A stretch of DNA of 64,000 nt from Euglena gracilis (lineage: Eukaryota > Euglenida > Euglenophyceae > Euglenales): NCBI GenBank assembly GCA_039621445.1, contig CP154955.1, positions 6,004,785-6,068,784 on the forward strand. The letters run 5' to 3'. The stretch's first letter is position 1, and the number at the start of each line of letters is the position of its first letter. A program made the position numbers and the translations under genes. The notes beneath the pieces are model-generated. The model saw only the letters and a program-made list of their open reading frames with translations, made no database searches and was not told the DNA's origin. This document shows, one piece after another, positions 61,201 to 64,000 of this stretch.

Positions 61201-63553
61201 ACCGTTACTGTTGCTGTTACTGTTACTTTCACTGATACTGTTACTGTTACTGTTGCTGTCACTGTTACTGTTACTGTTACTGTGACTGTTACTGTTACTG
61301 TTACTGTTACCGTTACTGTTGCTGTTACCGTTACTTTCACTGTTACTGTTACTGTTACTGTTACCGTTACTGTTACCGTTACTGTTACAATGAGTGAAGT
61401 GCCGGAAGTAATTACCTCCCCCCCAAGCCCAATGAACATTAAGGTGACAATCTAGACGGTCCGAACGGGGGGCGTTCATTGGACATGGGTGTTCACGAAT
61501 TCTGTCACCTTCTCAGTGTAGCCTTGAAATGTGCATAAACAATGCACGCGTAATCGCTCAACAATGAACGGCAAATGCATATCCCTTTGTTTTCAGACGG
61601 TCAAACGGAAAGCTGGCGAAGCGACAAAGAATGAAGAGTGGCGACCTCCCTCCTTTGATCCCTCCCTTGATCCCTCCCTGACCGACAACAAAGGAATATT
61701 TCCTTGCCGACACAAAAAAAATATATGGTGACAGTCTAGACGGTCCGAAAACCCCCTGTTCATTGGGCAAGGGTGTTCATTGGGCTTGGGGGGGTACCAA
61801 ACACCCCCACCCGCAGAGCTGGATGGGAAGGCTGGTGGGTGGGGGTGAGGGACCGCCAGGGCGCCGTTTAGCACCCCCGGGGGGGGGGGGCAGCTCAAAG
61901 GCTGGGAAATCTGGGCTGGCTGGAAAAAGGCTGCTGGTTGACCACACCCCCCATGGGGCCCCCAGCTGGAACTGGGTCCAACCCGGAGTCGAACTGGGTA
62001 CTGAAAAGTCGAAACCCCAAAATGCTCCCAAAAACTGCCAATTATTCAAGAAAAAACGGTTGTTTTTTTTTGACCCAAAATTTGTCCTGGCCAGCCCAAA
62101 TCCGACATCTTTGTCCCATTTTTGCCCCCTCCAAAAGCCAAAAATCCGTTACTGTCCATGGAAAATAATTGAAACTCGTCGATGGGGGGGGAGGGGGTCC
62201 GCGGCAGGGAAAAGGCTGCTGGCTGGACTCCCCCCCCGGGGGGGTCCACTTCGGCTTCTGCTTCAGGGACGCCCCAGGGACCGCCCAGCAGAGCAAATAG
62301 TGACTTTTGGCCAAAATTGGTACCCTGGGAAACCGGAAGAGGCGGTCAGCAGGGCGCCACCGGGATGGGGGGGGTCAACCCCCACCACCGCCCTGGGTTC
62401 CTGTTCAGCCCTGGTTCGACAGGCGGCCAGGTTTCTTTTTCTACCAACCCCGGGGGGGTGTCTTGTGCTGTGGGGTGCCTGCCCATAGCTGCACCCCCCT
62501 GTGTGCACTGTGGCTGTTTTTTTTTTGGTGCCTTGTATCCCTTCTTCTGGCCTGGCGCTGTTGTCCGCCTCTGGCTGTTTGTGTACGTGGAGGTGGCCGG
62601 AGCCTGGCGGGACTTACCTTGTTTACGACGCCAGCCACCAAGCGCCCGCCAGGCACATACTCCACTTTAGTTAGGGGGGGTCTCCTTCACCGTGACGATG
62701 CACCGGTTCCTCCAGTCCACGACCCCAGCAGGTGTGGTTCCCAACTCAGTGGACACCCCCGGGGGGGGGGGGGGGGGCTCGTTTTTTGGACCCCGGTTCC
62801 TGCCGACTCAGACAAATTTCCCTTGAAAATGTCCATTTCGGGCCCCCGGCGCCAAAGGCACCGGGGGTGTGCTGTAACACTACCCACCCCAAAACCCTGC
62901 CTCCCCCCCCCCTTGGGGTCCACAGTGCCCTACCCCCCTGCCTGTCCATAGCACACCCCCCCCCTGGAAGAGGGGCACTTCCTTAAAAAAGAAGCACGCC
63001 GGGGGCCTCCTGAGATCAAACGTTGAGATCAGGGTGGATGAGAAGGTGGGCACACAAACTCGATGACACTGGCGTTTGTCACGTTCCCAACTACATCAAT
63101 CACTTGAAATGAAATTGGTGGGGTGCCTTGAACTGACAGGGTCGAAACAAAACACTTTTCCCACAAGAGCCATAATATGGGCAACACGAGGTTTCATCCT
63201 CAGCGGGCTACTGGCAGCAATGTTATGATCATACAGGGGTGGGATGAAATTTTGCCTTCGAGCCAAAGGCGCCGAAGCAAAGTGGCCACTTTGAGGGGAG
63301 GTAAACCGGACCCTGCAAAAAATTTTGGCCACCTTGGGGACGCTTTGAGGGGGGGGGGGGGTGAGGGTAATCCTTATTTTTGGCTTCTGGGTCGCAAGTG
63401 CAGTGGGGGGCCAGTGCAAGCCCTCTCCCTGGGCGCACCTCAACATGGTGTGCTGGGTGAGCTCGTGCCACACGCGGTTTGTCTGCTTCCCGACGAAGGC
63501 CAGGCGCTCCGTGATGAGCAGCGGCAGCTGGGCCACCCCCGCGTCGTTGACCT
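47470..63553 (-). CDS. FAM135/DUF676-type serine esterase gene, overall
   Basis: At least ten minus-strand exons can be ordered from 63.55 kb down to 47.47 kb. In the seven from 57.8 kb onward nearly all junction phases agree. The predicted protein has, in order, HLVVFVHGFRGNRADFR (oxyanion-hole HG), LRIRKLSFVAHSMGGVV (nucleophile serine), TFGAPHLGNT, and FRNVVLVSCDDDTFVT (likely catalytic aspartate). This is the alpha/beta-hydrolase fold of FAM135/DUF676 proteins, thought to be lipases or esterases. The catalytic histidine exon and the true N-terminus are not found; the latter may lie beyond the window. Exons total only about 1.1 kb of 16 kb; the rest is repeats and transposons. Confidence 0.8.
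48325..48453 (-). CDS. Esterase exon with putative catalytic aspartate
   Basis: Acceptor cacccttcccag, donor cagcagg|gtccgc. Phase fits both neighbours. The peptide GKFRNVVLVSCDDDTFVTRD parallels the FKNVVLVGSxxDxYVP strand-loop of FAM135, where the aspartate belongs to the triad. A helix with LVQLGLETACAAAAKDLKA follows. Confidence 0.75.
48454..48866. other. Intron sequence, no gene
   Basis: G run at about 48.56 kb, then AT-rich sequence with tttaattaaa words. Confidence 0.4.
48867..49816. mobile_element. Inverted-repeat element with gat-aaattcgat ends, about 950 bp
   Basis: The left end aggcaaggagggatattgat and the right end ccaatatccatccttgccca are diverged inverted repeats. Inside both, cccgataaa / tttatcggg and ccgatat words mirror each other. 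Between them (49.28-49.68 kb) lies a degenerate repeat of ctcaaaattaggcatttgcc-type units. There is no coding. It lies in the intron between the exons at 50937 and 48453. Confidence 0.6.
49955..49991. repeat. (AAT)n microsatellite
   Basis: About ten AAT units in an intron. Confidence 0.9.
50000..50936. other. Intron, C/G-run repeats, no gene
   Basis: G runs at 50.32 and 50.42 kb with diverged inverted words. No supported coding sequence. Confidence 0.4.
50937..51052 (-). CDS. Esterase exon after the GxPHLG loop
   Basis: Acceptor cgttccccacag, donor aagctgg|gtgtgg. The first base completes the serine codon left by the previous exon. The peptide reads KVVDSAMWVLSTLKNAGCIQ and LKLCDGFLHSLSCEDKL. 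It corresponds to the amphipathic helix segment after the PHLG loop in FAM135 proteins. Confidence 0.75.
51053..52199. other. Intron with C/G-run modules
   Basis: Inverted modules aaacgatatccccccggaat (51.33 kb), ggggatatcatttggc (51.38 kb) and ggggatattatttgggtggc (51.65 kb) belong to the repeat family also at 39.0 kb. No gene. Confidence 0.45.
52200..52303 (-). CDS. Esterase exon with GAPHLG loop
   Basis: Acceptor gtggtatgctcag, donor ccgcag|gtgttg. Starts in phase 0 after the previous exon. The peptide RAALRHPFLEQHSNYFETY continues as VTFGAPHLGNTTCR. The F-x-x-L-S/G-x-PHLG loop is a strong FAM135/DUF676 signature. Confidence 0.85.
52868..52939 (-). CDS. Esterase exon with nucleophile elbow AHSMGG
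   Basis: A 72-nt exon in phase 0 on both sides. Acceptor ccccccatttcag, donor gtcgtg|gtaacg. The peptide is DHILSENLRIRKLSFVAHSM then GGVV. The serine of A-H-S-M-G-G is the expected nucleophile. The family usually has GHSxG; here the first position is alanine, which many hydrolases tolerate. Confidence 0.88.
52940..53739. other. Intron, C-run modules, no gene
   Basis: C runs at 52.72 and 53.31-53.38 kb. At 53.39 kb, ttaagcactggtctgg resembles the right end of the element at 58826-59189. No coding. Confidence 0.4.
53740..53989. repeat. ggggtc-type minisatellite, left part
   Basis: Irregular units of gggtcgggg / ggatcgggg in tandem. It continues at 56979-57065 on the other side of a 3-kb insertion. 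Confidence 0.9.
53990..56978. mobile_element. 3-kb transposon with 25-bp inverted ends and many gcgcaaat palindromes
   Basis: The left end CTTAGGCGGCCGGATTCGCA (then CTTAA) is exactly repeated in reverse complement at the right end (56954-56978). TA lies at the GGCGG/CCGCC junction on both sides, compatible with a TA target duplication. The element splits the ggggtc minisatellite, which resumes after it. Inside, words such as TTTGCGCAAATGCGCAAAT and their variants recur many times at 54.03-54.83, 55.79-56.10 and 56.24-56.31 kb. No transposase is recognised. A minus-strand frame (55394-54877 region) with LWDSLPPNYAQKPVCF is unknown. Confidence 0.88.
54877..55394 (-). CDS. Unknown open frames inside the 3-kb transposon
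   Basis: Two overlapping minus-strand frames (55394-55014 and 55293-54877) cover the only long stretch of the element free of gcgcaaat repeats. One contains MGASKLWDSLPPNYAQKPVC and RHQFITFNCQTDDAKTTGRV. No transposase motif or zinc finger is visible. They may be remnants. Confidence 0.25.
56979..57065. repeat. ggggtc-type minisatellite, right part
   Basis: Resumes the array of 53.74-53.99 kb directly after the inserted transposon. Confidence 0.9.
57155..57284 (-). CDS. Esterase exon between HGF motif and nucleophile
   Basis: The acceptor is a pure C run ending ctgcag; donor atccag|gtgcgc. The first base completes the arginine codon left open by the exon at 57695. The peptide is LFRNYMAMFMTKGRMDYLLA then SLEKMPYSSLGSMGEALASE and IQ. 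It fills the segment between the oxyanion-hole strand and the nucleophile strand, including the 'G-x-x-LA-x-EI' helix. A 4.2-kb intron follows. Confidence 0.8.
57695..57845 (-). CDS. Esterase exon with oxyanion-hole HGF motif
   Basis: Acceptor cgcctgctgcag, donor ttcg|gtgggc. The peptide includes SPGSLLLKALDETLDRPRDR and GTHLVVFVHGFRGNRADFR. The H-L-V-x-x-V-H-G-x-x-G-N-x-x-D-x-R string is diagnostic of FAM135/DUF676 proteins and marks the start of the hydrolase domain. It ends with two leftover bases, matching the next exon. Confidence 0.9.
58187..58332. repeat. (GT)n-(GTGA)n compound microsatellite
   Basis: GT dinucleotides followed by GAGT tetramers, then short GT and GA runs. Confidence 0.95.
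58447..58792. mobile_element. MITE-like element with gggttcgatataa ends
   Basis: The left end cagggttcgatataagggca and the right end (ccccacctaaac ... acatcgaacccc) are diverged inverted repeats. Flanks acccttac and accgtcac agree at six of eight positions. G/C runs lie near both ends. Boundaries are approximate. Confidence 0.6.
58826..59189. mobile_element. MITE-like element with cagaccattgcttaa ends
   Basis: Left end cagaccataccattgcttag, right end gtgttaagcaatggtctg. The interior has repeated aaccagtcagtcactttt words and a ctccggctcctttggcgccg centre near 59.02 kb, plus G runs. The flanks are a low-complexity cacact sequence, so the target duplication cannot be fixed. Confidence 0.65.
59235..59695 (-). 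CDS. Esterase exon interrupted by a MITE
   Basis: Acceptor gaccgcctcag at 59696-59697 opens the frame QRWTGAASSTLSSATYFTYP, continuing NRSSVSLLEI to the MITE at 59606. After the MITE the frame resumes as PYNARREGERLVALFPE and ends at tgagg|gtgtgt. When the element and one 8-bp copy are removed, the frame runs through without a stop. If instead the element is spliced out using the GT in its terminal repeat and the AG of the target copy ctggag, two extra codons (IR) result and the frame is kept. The region lies upstream of the hydrolase domain. Confidence 0.65.
59296..59606. mobile_element. hAT-like MITE inside an exon, 311 bp, TSD ATCTCCAG
   Basis: Starts CAGGGGTTTTTTTAAGAACG and ends GACTTTAAAAAAAAAACCCTG (given in part). 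An exact 8-bp duplication ATCTCCAG flanks it (59288-59295, 59607-59614). The central ttcggcgcctttggcgcca palindrome at about 59.46 kb, ccacccacc blocks and C/G runs match 39616-40000. Confidence 0.93.
59696..60769. other. Intron, no gene seen
   Basis: Mixed and AT-rich sequence without supported coding. Confidence 0.4.
60770..60911 (-). CDS. Esterase-gene exon, N-terminal part
   Basis: Acceptor ctctctcgcag; the donor is uncertain (aaaggg|gtctct is the best). The peptide has PASLFVGLIKVFFRAERALA and LHALQPGLATTPGSLALLQR, an amphipathic alanine/leucine-rich region. Its place upstream on the same strand suggests the N-terminal, less conserved part of a FAM135-like protein. No specific motif. 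Confidence 0.5.
60912..62622. other. Intron with hexamer repeat and dispersed repeats
   Basis: Holds the tgttac minisatellite and, at 61.89-62.05 and 62.20-62.26 kb, copies of the dispersed repeat (aggctggctggaaaaaggct; ggcccccagctggaactggg). No gene. Confidence 0.5.
61160..61392. repeat. tgttac hexamer minisatellite
   Basis: Tandem tgttac/cgttac units with scattered substitutions. Open frames of alternating Thr-Val or Asn-Ser here are repeat artefacts. Confidence 0.95.
62623..62668 (-). CDS. Candidate small exon of esterase gene
   Basis: The minus-strand donor aacaag|gtaagt is a perfect consensus, and the acceptor side ccctaactaaag has a branch-point-like ctaac. The frame reads VEYVPGGRLVAGVVNK. 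Phase with the exon at 63439 does not fit the simplest donor, so an intervening exon or another boundary is likely. Confidence 0.4.
62669..63438. repeat. Intron with C/G-run elements
   Basis: G run at 62.76-62.78 kb, cggcgccaaaggcaccgggg palindrome at about 62.85 kb, and a cgagccaaaggcgccgaagc copy at 63.26 kb show two more members of the palindrome-centred MITE group. Their ends are not resolved. Confidence 0.55.
63439..63553 (-). CDS. Esterase-gene exon, N-terminal part
   Basis: Acceptor cctcacgccgcag, donor ttgag|gtgcgc. The peptide has VNDAGVAQLPLLITERLAFV and GKQTNRVWHELTQHTMLR. Strong G/C third positions and good splice sites support it. Upstream exons are not found within the window. 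Confidence 0.55.
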
Positions 63554-63587
63554 CTGCGGCGTGAGGTCAATGGCGGGGTGTGAGGTG

Positions 63588-63880
63588 CAGACTTTCATTT
63601 AGTGCACCGCGGCGAAGTTTGCCACGGCGCAAAAAAACTTTTTTTCCGCGGCGCACAACCAAATTTTTGCCGCGGCATACCTGCGGCGCATCTGAAACGC
63701 TGCCGCGGCACACTGACAACGCACCCGCGGGTAATTGGGATGGCTATGCCGCGGTTCATGCGGCGCTGCCGCGGCGCACAGAAAATGATCTTCCGTGGCG
63801 CACCCGGTCACAAAATTTACAGTGCCACGGCGCACGCAGCACAGAAAAAAAAAATTCCGCGGTGCACTAAATGAAGTCTG
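63588..63880. mobile_element. MITE, 293 bp, with gccgcggcgcaca repeats
   Basis: Left end CAGACTTTCATTTAGTGCAC (then CGCGG) and right end CCGCGGTGCACTAAATGAAG (then TCTG) are near-perfect inverted repeats. Flanks gtgaggtg and gtgagggg form an 8-bp duplication with one mismatch. The interior carries about a dozen variants of gccgcggcgcaca in both orientations. CAG...CTG ends plus 8 bp again point to hAT. Confidence 0.85.
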
Positions 63881-64000
63881 GTGAGGGGCCCCAACTGTCC
63901 AGGAACCGACAGGGTTGGCGATGGATGATGCGCGTATGCCGGACTTATCTGTATCCGGCTTCCTTTGAAGGTCTCCAGGGGTCCCCCCACCACCCAGCCC
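63881..64000. other. Window end, no feature supported
   Basis: Mixed sequence with one C-rich stretch. It could contain part of an upstream exon of the esterase gene, but none is supported. Confidence 0.3.

Noticed and set aside
61101-61479. Thr-Val and Asn-Ser repeat frames
   Set aside because: Products of the tgttac hexamer array, open on both strands.

Overview
This is a nuclear eukaryotic window, not a bacterial or viral one. Host genes are broken into short GC-rich exons with GT/AG splice sites and often C-rich 3' ends of introns, and mobile DNA dominates. The Ty3-type polyprotein, with a cytosine-methyltransferase-like domain before the reverse transcriptase, is of a kind reported from dinoflagellates, so a dinoflagellate or another alga rich in introner-like elements is my best guess. 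That is inference; nothing in the window fixes the taxon. A (CCCTAA)3 tract at about 47.16 kb is only weak evidence on telomere type.

0-12 kb (+ strand): exons of one or more host genes. The last four exons (7637-11900) join in phase, end in a stop, and look like the C-terminal half of an O-fucosyltransferase-like enzyme. Upstream exon candidates (658, 1330, 2952, 5219) are weaker. The introns are filled with short C/G-rich inverted-repeat elements.

13-38 kb: a nest of retroelements. A 5'-truncated DIRS/Ngaro-like element lies on the minus strand (about 13.5-15.85 kb). A second, degenerate DIRS-like element lies on the plus strand (about 16.5-20.4 kb). Into its terminal repeat is inserted a 3.7-kb LTR element with no recognisable polymerase (20415-24139, exact 5-bp target duplication). 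Then comes a 12.5-kb Ty3-type element (24794-37251) with about 1.13-kb LTRs, Gag, protease, a methyltransferase-like domain, RT, RNase H and a D,D35E integrase, interrupted by several frame changes.

38-46 kb: MITE-like elements, fragments of a possible minus-strand membrane-protein gene, microsatellites, and a pogo/DDE_1-type transposase remnant split by a 295-bp MITE.

47-63.6 kb (- strand): a FAM135/DUF676-type serine-esterase gene in at least ten short exons whose splice phases mostly agree. It carries the oxyanion-hole HGF motif and an AHSMGG nucleophile elbow. Its introns hold minisatellites, a 3-kb transposon with 25-bp inverted ends, and many MITEs. One MITE sits inside an exon.

The most striking system is a family of about 250-500-bp poly-C/poly-G elements with CAGG(G)-type inverted ends, 8-bp target duplications and often a central GGCGCC-type palindrome. 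They look like non-autonomous hAT elements. At least one interrupts coding sequence in a way compatible with splicing, so they are candidate intron-generating elements (introners).
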